Shown here one piece after another: positions 12,101-20,456 of a stretch of DNA of 64,000 nucleotides; position 1 is the stretch's first letter, and each line of letters starts with the position of its first letter. The stretch covers positions 909,936 through 973,935 of the forward strand of contig CAXAMN010022718.1 in NCBI GenBank assembly GCA_963970005.1, given 5' to 3'. A model generated the notes under the pieces. The model saw nothing but the letters and a program-made list of their open reading frames with translations, was not told the origin of the DNA and did no database searches. Origin of the DNA: Durusdinium trenchii (taxonomy: Eukaryota; Sar; Dinophyceae; Suessiales; Symbiodiniaceae). The translations under genes and the position numbers were made by a program.

Positions 12101-15100
12101 CCTTCGGACCGACACCGACAGAGCGTTCGTTTGAGCAGGCCCACATTTATGCTTGGGGGAGCAGAGAGATCTGCAGGGGATCTCTGCGAGCACACTGGAT
12201 GGCATTTGTTTGTATTGGAATGATTTGTCGAGCTCGATGTTGACCCTCTTCATGAGCCTTGGCACACTGGTGTGTTTGTGGAGGGGGGCACGCGTGGGGG
12301 GCAGGCGAGTTTGAATGTGTTTTCTCAAACAGTACTGTCCAAGAGTGAGGGGCTTATAAGTGTAAAATAGTGTAAAGCCATGCTGTCTTCAGGGTGCTCC
12401 ATTTTTTTCAGTGGGCTTTTTGCTTCCTCGCTCGTGCACACTGAGACGTCCAATGTGGTGCAGGGCTGCACCGGGGCGGTTGGCTGGCTTCCGATTCGCT
12501 GCGTGTGCAGCGGGGGGGAATCGGACTTGGTGACTTTTCGTGGCAGGCGCAAGGGAATTCCGAGGTGTTTTGGTCTCAAGTTCACTTTTTGTGGCTGGTG
12601 GAGATCCGTTTACAGGCGCAGATGTTGTGCTTTGGAGATGTGGTGGTCTTCAACGCGCTCTGATTTCGTGGTATGTAGGTGCAGTGAATCGTTAACTTTG
12701 GACATGTGGTTCGTTTTCAACATTGGAGCAGGTGGTATTAAATCTATTGCAATACGGATTGCATCAGATTGCTAATTTACCCTCAGATTGGTCAGGCTAC
12801 TTTAATATCTAAAAAACAGTACGCAGTGTAATGGCCCTGGCTGTGGAGGTTTGAACATGTTCGCGTGCTTGATTCGGCCTCGGCTCCTGCGTACGGACCG
12901 GGGCCGTGTCGCTAGTCGTGTCGCTCTTCTTGTGGGAGGCTTTGGGCGGTGGGGTGCGTTCTGAGATGGAGTGGGTGATATCGATGTTCCCGAACTGGTG
13001 AATCCCCTGGCAAGACAAAGAACGTGATGGAGATCCGAATCAGCAAAGATCCCAAGTCTCGATCCCTGGAGCCTCCGAGCGGTTCCCTTTCTCACCCATC
13101 TCACGGCTTGGGCGTGGGAACCACACACTTGAGGAGCATCTGCGGTGGTCTCAGCTGGGAAGCAGCCCTTCGGCCGATGCTCGAGGTCTCGCATCTCTAT
13201 GTGCCTTGGAAGCACCGTGAAGCCACCAAGCTCCGGACCGGGCCCCTGAGCTCCGGCTCGGGCGGGGGGGGGGTGGGGACCGTCCCTTATAAGACCCGCC
13301 GTGGTTTGGGGGTGCTGTAGCAGTGAGGCGTGAAGATCCGACGCCCAGTGGACCGGACCCCATGCGCAAACACCCAAACACCGCCCATTTCCGAAACGGA
13401 CGTCGCGACCCGTCCGGTCCGGATCGATCCCATGTGGTGGAGGTCGGTCACTTAGTCGTCGTCGTTCCGGACCAAGGTCGGTCACGTCTACAGACGTCCG
13501 AGGTCACGAACTGTCCTACTGAATCGATGGTGTACCTCGTTGGGGGCCAACTCAGCCAGTCGACCCGGGAACCGCCCAGTCGAAACCCACACCGATGTTG
13601 AGGTTTGGGATGTGTCTCGTCTCGGTCGGTGTTTGGAAGGTGGTGTCTTGGGGAAGAACACCCGGACACGACGACTGTTTGGGACTGGACTGCCGCCCCA
13701 GACAGACCCCCAGTCAACCACCCCAATTGATCGGCATATATGGCAGTCCCATGGAGTGTCTGGGACATGCAGAGTCAAGAAACTCGATGCATCTAGTCTA
13801 GCTAAAAAGCAGGCTGCATGCACCACGAAGAACACCTGAAACACCTGAAGAAACAGGAAGCTTTGCAGATGACCACGTGTTTTTTTCTTTTTTCTGAACC
13901 ACGTTGGAAGGAATCTGGAGCATGCTGAAGCGCCTAAAACATTCATGGAACGCCGGAACGCTGGCAATTGATTAGTGTTGTTTGTTCTTCATTTGTGTCA
14001 TTCAAATTAGCCTGGAGCGGCAAACTTGCCTTGGTGGAATGAGGATAAAGACGTGGATGCCTTTTTGGGGTGAGTCGAAATAGGCATTCCGGGGGCTTAG
14101 AGGGAGAATGAGGTGTGTTTCAACCACCTTCAGAGCTTGCTCTCATTGCCTCACATGTTTAGGTGTTGTTTCTGAATAGAGGGCCTGTTGGCACACAGGT
14201 TCCCCTTCAAAGGAAACACCCTTGGCTTTGAGACTCTGAGGCCTCCTTGCTCCTCTTTTACATCGCGTTTTCCTATTTTGCAGCAGCTTGGAGAACAACT
14301 GGATGCACTGACTTGTCAGGCCTTTGTGAGTTAACCATGTACGTGTTTTTTGAAAACATATTCTGGGAATGAGCTAGTCTAGATGGAAGAAGTGAAGAGC
14401 CAAACATGATCAAACATGGACAATCAAAACACACATGCTGCCAGTAGTTCCAAGACTCCATGTTGGGGTGCTATCCATGGAGCTTACAGTGCGAGGTGCC
14501 GGCATCCCATCGCCCACGGATGGGACGTTAAGCCCACCCCTGATGGTGTTTGCCTAGGTCCTGAACGTGGTCACTGGAGTTTTTTGTGCAGAGCTGAGTG
14601 GCGGGTCCAGAGGGCCCGACAAGGTCTTGACATGTCGATGCTTCGATGCTTCCCTGTGCAAGAGTACAGACCGTCCTGGAGAATGCGTCACGGTGAGGAT
14701 GAAGTCTAACAACCAAGTACTGACTCTGGACTCCGGTCCCAGGCTATTGAGGTATATTGAGGTCATGGACTATGAGAATTATGCTTTTGCACTATAGTTT
14801 TTGCTGCCAATTTCATGAACCACACTCTTTGAGTGGGAAAACGCTCATGAAACCAGGGACCTATATGTCTTGGAACCAAGGCCAAAGTGCAATCGAATCA
14901 GCGCAAAGTGATCACGCCGGAGGCCCCAGTCTTGTCCGCAGACACCTCTGAAAGCTGACCATGCAGTCTTCGGAATCCAGTTTGTTCCGGTACAGTTGCG
15001 GTGCGACTGAGGAGATGATCATGCAAAACATCATTGCCAACAAAGAGGTTCCACGGCACGCACGGGCGACGTCCGTGAACCTCCGCGGGCGAAGCGTGCG

Positions 15101-15498
15101 TCAGTGTTGCAGGGGGTGAAGCACCGGGAGAGCCCGGGTGGTCGCCTTCGTGGCGGAAAGATGGAGACTGAGGGATCACGCGAAGAAAGATGCAGAAAGA
15201 GATGCTGAGGGCAGTACGGCTTTGGTAGTAGTAGTACTTCAGGCAGACAAAAGTTTACGCTTGTTAGCCTTCTTACAAAACACTCTGAGGTCAGCGGCGG
15301 ATCGAATTAACAAGTCTAATTTTCGTGGCAGGTGTGGGACGGTCAATTATCACACTCTTTTAAATTTATAGTAATAAAAGGCTTTCCGGGGTGACAAATG
15401 ACCGCCCACACCTTCCCTTGTCTCATGGTGTAGGATTCTAGGAGGATAGGGTTGTCATGAGTTTCAACATCAAGAAGCGCAACTTTCTTCTGGCCAGT

Positions 15499-15545
<47 letters not shown>

Positions 15546-15555
15546 NNNNNNNNNN

Positions 15556-15615
<60 letters not shown>

Positions 15616-16402
15616 ATAGTAGTAGCAGTAGTAGTAATAGTAGTAGTAGTAGTAGGTAGTAGTCATTGGGCAGTAGGTAGTAGTCAGTAGTAGTAGTATT
15701 ATAGTAACAATAATAGTACCAAGTTCTTCAAAGTGACCTCTTTGGAGTTCCATCCAGTGACCTTTTACAGACCCAAGTGACCGAACCAACCTGGATATCA
15801 AGTTCTGTCACTTTGAAGAGCCAGGTCCAAGTAATATTTGTTGTATATGACTGGACTGGACTGGACTGGATAGATAGATGTCATATACCATATAAACCAG
15901 ATATATTCGAGCTAAGATTTACCATAAATTTTGGAATCTTCAGATATAGAAGTAACTCTTCCAGTCGCATGCATGGCCGATATGTCAAAGATCACAATGG
16001 ATTCATCAGGTGTATCGCCTCAGGTCGACCGTCCCAGACACGACACATGGGACTGCCATATGCCGCCCCATTGACCCCCAGTCAACCACCCCAATGTAGG
16101 CATATGTAGGCATATATGGCATACATGAAGTGTTTGGGCATGGTCTATCACTTAATCCTTGCGCTTGATTCTTTCCTGTGGCACTCCACTGAGACAGCCA
16201 GGCTCTTGTTCGGTGTCTCTCAGCGCATTCAGCAGACCCAATCTTCGGCATCAAAAGTTCGCCAAAAAGTTCAGTGTTTTGTGCCGAGGCCCACATTCGC
16301 AAGGTGAAATCCTTGTTTTGCAACCTGGATGCAGATGATTCTGGATACATCAGTCTCAAGGAGTTGGAGGAGAACATTGACAAAAAATCTGCCACTTGGG
16401 AC
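81..16402 (+). CDS. Voltage-gated cation channel, single six-helix domain with C-terminal EF-hand (multi-exon, partial)
   Basis: Seen: a chain of short exons, most joining in phase. Exons: 81-130, 481-540, 2331-2475, 3443-3580, 5367-5427, 5658-5684, 7089-7127, 7631-7661, 8041-8129, 9862-9979, 10443-10539, 11222-11324, 12177-12257, 14241-14282, 14558-14592, 14888-14933, 15012-15047, 16275-16402. From 5658 to 11222 every junction closes in frame. The product has S1 through S6 in order, an S4 with eight arginines at every third position, and an EF-hand after S6. Known: this is the layout of plasma-membrane voltage-gated Na+/Ca2+ channels, in which S4 senses voltage and the EF-hand senses Ca2+. 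Inference: one domain, similar to EukCat-type protist channels; the ion is unknown because the filter exon was not found. Several introns carry repeats, for example 131-480. Start codon and last exons are not identified. Confidence 0.8.
197..420 (+). repeat. Tandem repeat, unit GGTTGGAGGCCATCGCTATT(A)
   Basis: About ten imperfect 20-21 bp units inside the intron between exons 81-130 and 481-540. The array is interrupted by a 10-base scaffold gap, so its true length is unknown. The unit recurs elsewhere in the window (45.03, 46.94, 60.99 kb). Confidence 0.9.
349..358. other. Scaffold gap (10 N)
   Basis: Ten Ns inside the tandem repeat array. Confidence 0.99.
481..540 (+). CDS. Channel gene, N-terminal exon
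   Basis: Sixty bases with a clear acceptor (CTCGCAG|GTGG) and donor (AAA|GTGGGT), open in phase 0. It encodes VAVQSLIVETSQAFQSEMDK, a helix-like stretch. The preceding intron (131-480) is filled by a tandem repeat and a scaffold gap. Confidence 0.55.
2331..2475 (+). CDS. Coding exon, probably channel N-terminus
   Basis: A pyrimidine-rich acceptor (ATTTTTCAG|GACG) opens a 48-codon frame that starts DEKMRKRASQVELPQELDLE and ends at GAAG|GTGCAT. The segment is charged and acidic, with no membrane helix, as expected for a cytosolic N-terminus. It lies between the first exons and S1 on the same strand. Its link to neighbouring exons is inferred. Confidence 0.6.
2905..2992 (+). repeat. Dispersed repeat pair, copy 1
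   Basis: About 85 bp matching 9745-9838: CTGGTTTTCCC, AAAACATGGTTCTTGTATGT, GAAAACCT, TGGTTTGCTTCGG and CTTGGTA. Both copies lie in introns of the channel gene. Confidence 0.85.
3443..3580 (+). CDS. Coding exon, probably channel N-terminus
   Basis: An open frame of about 45 codons including HLGGKQGEIDHHTLTDLSEP and ending HFE at GAG|GTATCC. The start may be 3443 or 3445, since AG occurs twice. It is hydrophilic and 1.8 kb upstream of S1. No family is recognised for this piece. Confidence 0.5.
4202..4732 (+). repeat. Long dispersed repeat, copy A
   Basis: Shares ordered blocks with copy B at 45.8-46.45 kb in opposite orientation, for example ACCACCAAAACAAATCTGGG, AAGGATTGATTAAGGAATTG, TATACTTATCAATAGTCTCA and AACCCTTAAAAC, and ends in GGATCCAAC. 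No coding capacity seen. Confidence 0.8.
5367..5427 (+). CDS. Channel exon encoding S1
   Basis: Acceptor TCTCAG|G; encodes PFETFFAFCILSNAVFLGVE, a hydrophobic helix ending in the GVE typical of the S1 C-terminus in protist voltage-gated channels. The intron begins GCGGGG (GC donor). It joins in phase 0 to VEYYVHNPG at 5658. Confidence 0.8.
5658..5684 (+). CDS. Channel micro-exon, S1-S2 loop
   Basis: A 27-base exon, GCCAG|GTGGAG to GGC|GTTTCC, encoding VEYYVHNPG. This resembles the extracellular S1-S2 loop that follows LGVE in related channels. Phase 0 on both sides. Confidence 0.65.
7089..7127 (+). CDS. Channel micro-exon, first half of S2
   Basis: A 39-base exon, CTACAG|GCTG to CAT|GTGCAT, encoding AAELASVLAYAVH. 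Joined to VEIVLRMVALG at 7631 it gives a full S2 helix with the acidic and arginine residues expected on S2. Phase 0 on both sides. Confidence 0.65.
7631..7661 (+). CDS. Channel micro-exon, second half of S2
   Basis: A 31-base exon, CCAAG|GTGGAG to CTCG|GCCGCT (GC donor), encoding VEIVLRMVAL plus one base. VEIVLR is a recognisable S2 motif. The split glycine codon is completed at 8041. Confidence 0.8.
8041..8129 (+). CDS. Channel exon, S2-S3 loop and S3
   Basis: Acceptor CGCCAG|GCAG; donor CAG|GTGAAG. Encodes STFFTGETWAWNWMDLLIVF then SAIAETVVQ. The WNWMDLLIV stretch is the S3 signature with its conserved aspartate. Phase 0 at the 3' end matches the S4 exon. Confidence 0.9.
9745..9838 (+). 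repeat. Dispersed repeat pair, copy 2
   Basis: Same orientation as the copy at 2905; ends about 20 bp before the S4 exon region. Confidence 0.85.
9862..9979 (+). CDS. Channel exon, S3-S4 linker and S4 voltage sensor
   Basis: Opens at TGTGAG|GGC and ends at GCGG|GTGCG. Encodes GNAPNTGLESVSN and then S4. Eight arginines lie exactly three residues apart (VRIVRIARITRLVRLTRIAR continuing ITR), the defining voltage-sensor pattern. The coding DNA is itself nearly 9-bp periodic (see findings). Confidence 0.92.
10443..10539 (+). CDS. Channel exon, S4-S5 linker and S5
   Basis: Acceptor CTAAG|G; encodes FIKALRTLVSSIVFTLKSLV followed by WALVLLILIIY, the S4-S5 linker and hydrophobic S5. The donor GG|GTGCCC leaves phase 2, completed by C at 11222 to give Gly. 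An in-frame stop lies just before the acceptor, fixing the start. Confidence 0.9.
11222..11324 (+). CDS. Channel exon, end of S5 and pore turret
   Basis: Acceptor CTCCAG|C; encodes FGIVFTQAAAMFLESHSSEG then an alanine-rich loop and APMKHF. The VFTQA end of S5 and the KHF lead-in to the pore helix fit the family. The 3' boundary is unsure: a GC donor at 11325 keeps phase 0, but GT sites a few bases on are also possible. Confidence 0.75.
11485..11579. mobile_element. MITE-like element family A
   Basis: About 95 bp with inverted ends CCCAGACACTCCATGG and CATGGAGTGTCTGGG, and an inner core ACCCC(G)TCAACCACCCCAAT. No ORF, so non-autonomous. Lies in a channel intron. Confidence 0.85.
11753..11815 (+). 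mobile_element. MITE-like element family B, partial
   Basis: GCCTGGTTCTTCAAATG, CGACCGAACTTGATCACCTG and GGTTCGGTCACTTC; right half missing. Confidence 0.7.
12177..12257 (+). CDS. Channel exon, pore helix
   Basis: The frame contains YWNDLSSSMLTLFMS, matching the pore-helix motif (a run like SMLTLFMS precedes the selectivity filter in related channels). TGCAG|GGG gives phase 0, but the acceptor could also be at 12191. The filter residues that should follow are not in this exon; its 3' end is unresolved. Confidence 0.6.
13697..13764. mobile_element. MITE-like element family A, truncated
   Basis: Core CAGTCAACCACCCCAATTG and right end CAGTCCCATGGAGTGTCTGG; left end damaged. Confidence 0.75.
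14241..14282 (+). CDS. Channel exon, S6 first part
   Basis: Acceptor TCTGAG|G; encodes ASLLLFYIAFSYFA, a hydrophobic S6 helix. The intron begins GCAGCT (GC donor). Phase 0 junction to VLNVVTGVF at 14558. Confidence 0.8.
14558..14592 (+). CDS. Channel exon, S6 end
   Basis: Acceptor CCTAG|G; encodes VLNVVTGVFCA plus two bases. LNVVTGVF is a strongly conserved end of S6 in eukaryotic voltage-gated Ca2+/Na+ channels. GC donor (GCTGAG); phase 2 is completed by T at 14888 to give Asp. Confidence 0.9.
14888..14933 (+). CDS. Channel exon after S6
   Basis: Acceptor CAAAG|T; encodes AIESAQSDHAGGPSL. The AIESAQ stretch directly following VTGVFC(A)D is typical of dinoflagellate channels at the cytosolic end of S6. 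Donor CTT|GTCCGC, phase 0. Confidence 0.75.
15012..15047 (+). CDS. Channel micro-exon, helix before EF-hand
   Basis: A 36-base exon, CTGAG|GAG to GAG|GTTCCA, encoding EEMIMQNIIANKE, an amphipathic helix between S6 and the EF-hand. Confidence 0.65.
15498..15705 (+). repeat. (TAG)n microsatellite
   Basis: About 200 bases of GTA repeats with a few interruptions toward the right end. It lies in the channel intron between 15047 and 16275. Confidence 0.97.
15546..15555. other. Scaffold gap (10 N)
   Basis: Ten Ns inside the TAG microsatellite. Confidence 0.99.
15718..15827 (-). mobile_element. MITE-like element family B
   Basis: About 110 bp with inverted ends: ACCAAGTTCTTCAAAGTGAC at the left and GTCACTTTGAAGAGCCAGGT at the right. 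Internal AAGTGACCGAACC and GATATCAAGTTCTGTC. Opposite orientation to the copy at 51852. Confidence 0.8.
16032..16140. mobile_element. MITE-like element family A
   Basis: Left end CCCAGACACGACACATGGGA, core CAGTCAACCACCCCAATGTA, right end CATGAAGTGTTTGGGCA. About 109 bp, immediately upstream of the channel's EF-hand exon. Confidence 0.8.
16275..16402 (+). CDS. Channel exon with EF-hand
   Basis: Encodes FCAEAHIRKVKSLF then a canonical EF-hand loop, DADDSGYISLKE, with Asp at positions 1 and 3, Ser at 5, Gly at 6, Ile at 8 and Glu at 12. The entering and leaving helices are present. The 5' junction is one base out of phase with 15047 unless the G of the acceptor AG is kept. The 3' end is uncertain: a GA site after EENI or GT after ATWD. 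Confidence 0.85.
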
Positions 16403-16737
16403 GTGCTGCACACGGCGGAGAGACCTTGGGGGGGCAACCGGCGGAGACCTTTCAGGTCGTTGCCGGACTTGTGACTGGGTCTACCCCGGCCCGACCTGCC
16501 TTGTGACCGGATGTGCCTTGGGAAGTTCCATGGAGTTGGGTGAGTTCCATGGAGGGTGCGGATACCGATTCACCAGTTGGAAACCTACGGTGTCCCTTTT
16601 CGATTCTGAACACCATCCCGACATACTACGAGACCCTCTTAGCAGCGCAAAAGGGGTGTAGGGTTAGTACCCACTTATAGGTATCTATCTAAGGTAGGCT
16701 GCATGAACTACTCATGTTCTACGTATCATTTTCTCAG

Positions 16738-16783
16738 TGCCGGTTTTCCTGGCATTTGACTTGTACTCCCTCGAGTCGGAGTA
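16738..16783 (+). CDS. Possible channel exon after EF-hand
   Basis: After TTCTCAG a frame reads PVFLAFDLYSLES, resembling the linker after the first EF-hand in such channels (a short helix before EF-hand 2). No second complete EF loop could be assembled; a GDKGLDV stretch at about 17326 is a possible second-loop fragment. Confidence 0.3.
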
Positions 16784-17782
16784 CACAGCCCTCACACAGC
16801 CCGCCCTCCATGGTGCACGTGGAGCAGCACCACTTGTTTTAGCATGTCTTCTTCCAAGGGAAGGGGCTCGTCCAGGGGAACAGGGGCTCTTCCAGGGGGA
16901 AAAAGAAACACCATCTGACCAGTGTCCATCATCCACTTGAAATAGGCACAAAGTCACGATCGGACGCGAGTTCGGCCAAACACCCAGCTGTTTCCACCTC
17001 CACGACCCTTCGGACTCCAAGACCGGAAGTCGGGTGGACGACGGTGACCGTGTCCAAAGGGGGGAGAGGTCCGGGTCCGGAGCTCACTGGGAGATGTTCC
17101 GTGGTTTTTTGGGGAAAAAGCAGAACGGAATTCTTTTTTTTAGCTACTAGTAACAAGTGCATCGCTTCTAGTAACAAGTGCCTTACTAGTAGTAACAAGA
17201 AGCTATTAATTTAAAGTAAACTTAATCCAGACGTTTCCGAAAACACCTGTTCTTTCTTCGGATTCCTTGGGCCCCACGCCTCATCTTCGCCTGACCCGCC
17301 TAATTTTCTTGTTGGTTTCATCCAGGCGACAAGGGTTTGGACGTCATGTGGTTGAAGATCCACACAGCGACAGCGCCGTGGATCGGAAGATCTTTTGACC
17401 CTGCACCCTGTATACACCCGCATCGCAGACAACTTGGCTTCTTATCGGATCCGTTTGGAGGGAAGCAGGGTTTCGGTCGATTCTTGCGTCCAAACCAAAA
17501 CTTGTGCAAATGTCATGAACTCACATCAGCACCGGGTCGACACAGTCAGCCAACGGAGTTGTCTCGTGTGGCAACGTCCGGCCTCGACCCTTCAAGGTGA
17601 CGACCTACTTTGAAGCCTTAGAGTTGGACGTGCATGACGCGTGCCTTGTTTTTTTTAGTTGTTTTTTGTTGTTGTTGGTGGCCGGATTGGTTCAACGCCT
17701 GCAAAAAGCAACATGCTTTGGACTGGTTTAAGATGCTCAGGATGCAGTGTGGTTCATTTGTCTTTTGATTTTAGGATAACTA

Positions 17783-17867
17783 GTACCAGCACCTTGCAAC
17801 AGGTCTCCTTTGGAGGGTTGTTAGGCCCTAACAGGTTTCAATTGGTGACCTGTTGGAGGTGCTGGTA
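17783..17867. mobile_element. MITE-like element family C
   Basis: 85 bp palindrome-like unit with inverted ends TACCAGCACCTTGCAACAGG and CCTGTTGGAGGTGCTGGTA. Confidence 0.8.
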
Positions 17868-18188
17868 TTTATTGAATAGAGATAACTAAGGTTTGTTGCA
17901 GACCCCGACAAATTCGCAGCATGTGGTGCACTGTCGTCACCGATCTGGGTTGGTTTCGTACGTGGAGAGGGCGACCAGCGAGCGACCAGCAAGTCAAGAG
18001 TGTCCAGCAGTCGTGCGAGGTCGTGGGAATTTTTTCATCGAGATCGTGAGCAGTACTTCAATCGAGCGTTTCAGGGGTGTTTAAGCCTCAAGACTGTTGT
18101 TCTGGCGATCAGTCTGAGTCAACTTCTTACACCAGACTCAGACTGATCATTGGTGGCACCCCATGCCGGATCGATACCATGCTTAGCG

Positions 18189-18253
18189 CGGGCCTTTGGA
18201 CCACTGGGCCGGGTGATTGCATCCTTTGAGGCTTTCCTCTTACCTCTTGGAAG
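18189..18253 (+). CDS. Candidate exon, function unknown
   Basis: GCTTAG|C to GAAG|GTATAC frames a stretch reading ARAFGPLGRVIASFEAFLLP. Clean acceptor and donor and protein-like composition. It could be a downstream channel exon or belong to another gene. Confidence 0.35.
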
Positions 18254-18529
18254 GTATACCATACTACTGGGTGTCCAAGACGAGACCCCGACGAGGCCTC
18301 AGGATCAGGACGATGGTGACCGACGCGGTGACCTGAGGAAGTTCCTTTCCTCGCGACCTGATTTGGCAACAAATATCGTCGAACTGGATCATATATAATG
18401 GACCAAATGGACATTAAAGTACATTTTTTGACGGTTTTTGGACCCCAACATAGACAGAAGTATCGGTGTTTCGTCCCTCAGAATGGAGAAGCTCAACAGG
18501 CTCAAACCTTTTTCGTTTGTTCTTTTGCT

Positions 18530-18605
18530 CCTAGTAGCGATGCCCTTTGCTCCTAGTAGCTTCTTGTTCCTAGTAGTAACAGGAGCCCCGTTCGTAGCGT
18601 CCGAT
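18530..18605 (+). repeat. CTAGTAGC module cluster
   Basis: CTCCTAGTAGCGATGCCCTT, then GCTCCTAGTAGCTTCTTGTT and CCTAGTAGTAACAGGAGCC. Related clusters at 17140-17205, 28345-28415, 38700-38790, 46915-46985 and 47440-47555. Confidence 0.8.
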
Positions 18606-19303
18606 TGCTCCATTCTTGATTGTGTTGTGCCCTGCATTCGAGGTGGACCTTCTTCAAATTGCCACTTGACTGAAGCGCCCATACTGACTACGCGTCACTG
18701 ACTACGCGCCTGATCAGTACAGACAGGTCCAGTCCGACTGGATCTAAACTAGTACCACATCCTCAGGAGGTTGTTAGGGTGGGTTTGAGGGGTTTGATTA
18801 CCTTTTGAGGGTGCTGAAGATGCATCCCAATGCGAGCTAGAGCGTGCCCATTGCACGTTGCTTATGCCCATTGCCTCCTTCTCACCCAGTCAAGTTGGCA
18901 CAAGTCCCGGTCATCATGCATCATGAACACCAAGTCTAGTCTTGCATGTTAAGCATCCAAAAAAAAGGTCAGACTTTGGGATTTGATCTCAAACCTGGTT
19001 CTTCAAAGTGTGACTTCGAGTTGTCGCAGTTCCGTGGGACTCTCAAGGCTTGACACCGACGGTGGATCAGCCATAGAGATCGAAGAGACGCTCCACTGCA
19101 GTTGAGTTATCGTAGTTTTTTGTGTGTTTTTCTGTTGATAAAACAAGAGGATTTGGACTATCACGAGGATTTGGAATATCGATAACAGCGCTTTCTGAGC
19201 TGAACTGGGTAAACCGCACCGGGTCTTTCCGATCCATAGATCACATGAGCACCGCAAGAAGCCTCCCAAGATGAACTAAGTAAAGGCCTTGTCATATGGA
19301 ACT

Positions 19304-19890
19304 TGGGCGTAAGCAAAAACCTGAAGAGCGTAAGGTTGCGTAAGGGAGTTGTGAGACATGCATGTTGCGTAAGCTTGCCATATGGTTGTGTTTTCATTAG
19401 TAGATTCTTAGCACACACTTGTCAAGAAAGGAACTGGATGGACTTTGAAACGCTCGGGAACTGACATTTGTGTGCACTGTGTTTCAGGTGTGTGCACTGT
19501 GCTTGTTTGTTGCCACTCTGTATCAAACCTTTCTCAAGTCAGCCCCATCATAACATGTCATAACATGCCAGGCTCCGTTTGGTGAGGGTTTGGTGGCGTA
19601 AGCTCCGCGTAAGCTCCGCGTAAGCCAACTTTTCATTTGCCTACAGCAGCCAGTAAGTAGATGCTAGTGATCCTTTGCTTCCTCTGCTTCGGAGTCTTAG
19701 TGATCATGTATTTGTCGCCCGCTCACCTGCAAACAGGAGCCTTCGCGTAAGCATTTCCCTTGGGAGTATGGTTCTCATCTGTGAAAATGGAGATGCGTAA
19801 GATCTGCGTAAGGTCTTCTTCAACATCCGTGGCACGTAAGCTCACATTGTGGTCGCGTAAGAAAGGCGTAAGCAGGAGCGTAAGAACGTT
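19304..19890 (+). repeat. Cluster of GCGTAAG motifs
   Basis: About fourteen copies of (G)CGTAAG spaced irregularly, all in the same orientation, including three within 30 bp (GGCGTAAGCTCCGCGTAAGC and one more). The spacing is not a simple tandem array. Confidence 0.85.
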
Positions 19891-20198
19891 CTGCGACATA
19901 GGGGAGTTTAATCATACGTATTTTGCAGAGCTCACATGCTGATGTAGTTGAATGTTCCGCTCAGACCAGGGGTGTGGCGAGTTCTCTTTTTTGCCATTTC
20001 AGAACTGAAGTCATTCCGCGAGCAGGGTGGTGCCTCAGCGAGTTCAATCAAAAAAGTTGTTCCTCTAGAATCAAAAAAGAGATACCCTTGGAATGGTCAG
20101 CAGGTTGTTTCTTCAACTTGATTGTATGATTCCGGAAGGTCTACGTTTTTCAGTAGGCCTATTGCCCTAAAAGTCATGAAATCAAAGTCGAATGGTAT

Positions 20199-20261
20199 AT
20201 TTACAGTATCTACATTGGGGCAGTTTCAAGAGTCAATGTATTACATGGAGTGTTTGGGATA
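20199..20261. mobile_element. MITE-like element family A, half copy
   Basis: Reverse core CTACATTGGGGCAGTTTCAA and right end ACATGGAGTGTTTGGGAT. Confidence 0.65.
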
Positions 20262-20306
20262 TCTTTTGCAAGGAAGATGTACCATAACTCAAAAGATCTC
20301 AAAAGT

Positions 20307-20456
20307 TTAGCGTCTGTAGGAGATTGTTTCTCGTCGGAGTCCAACCACAAATTTTGAATCCAGCCACTCACGCAGCCGATCTAGCTGATCAAACTTAAAT
20401 TGGATGCCTTTGTGCCCTGTTGTAACAGCTTTGAGATGTTCCGATACATCCCCTTG
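20307..20456 (-). CDS. Terminal exon of the minus-strand gene
   Basis: Minus-strand acceptor CTGCCAG|CAA, 50 codons to a TAA. It includes HLKAVTTGHKGIQFKFDQLD and a basic tail. Phase 0 matches the exon ending at 20615. A + strand frame across the same bases also stays open, so strand is likely but not certain. Confidence 0.5.
   Translation of the reverse strand, partial: QGDVSEHLKAVTTGHKGIQFKFDQLDRLREWLDSKFVVGLRRETISYRR

Noticed and set aside
12802..13485. 227-codon minus-strand open frame
   Set aside because: Arg/Pro/Gly-rich composition typical of GC-rich antisense readthrough; lies inside the channel gene intron.
15343..15801. Long poly-Tyr or poly-Val open frames
   Set aside because: Produced by the TAG trinucleotide repeat; all codons are repeat-derived.
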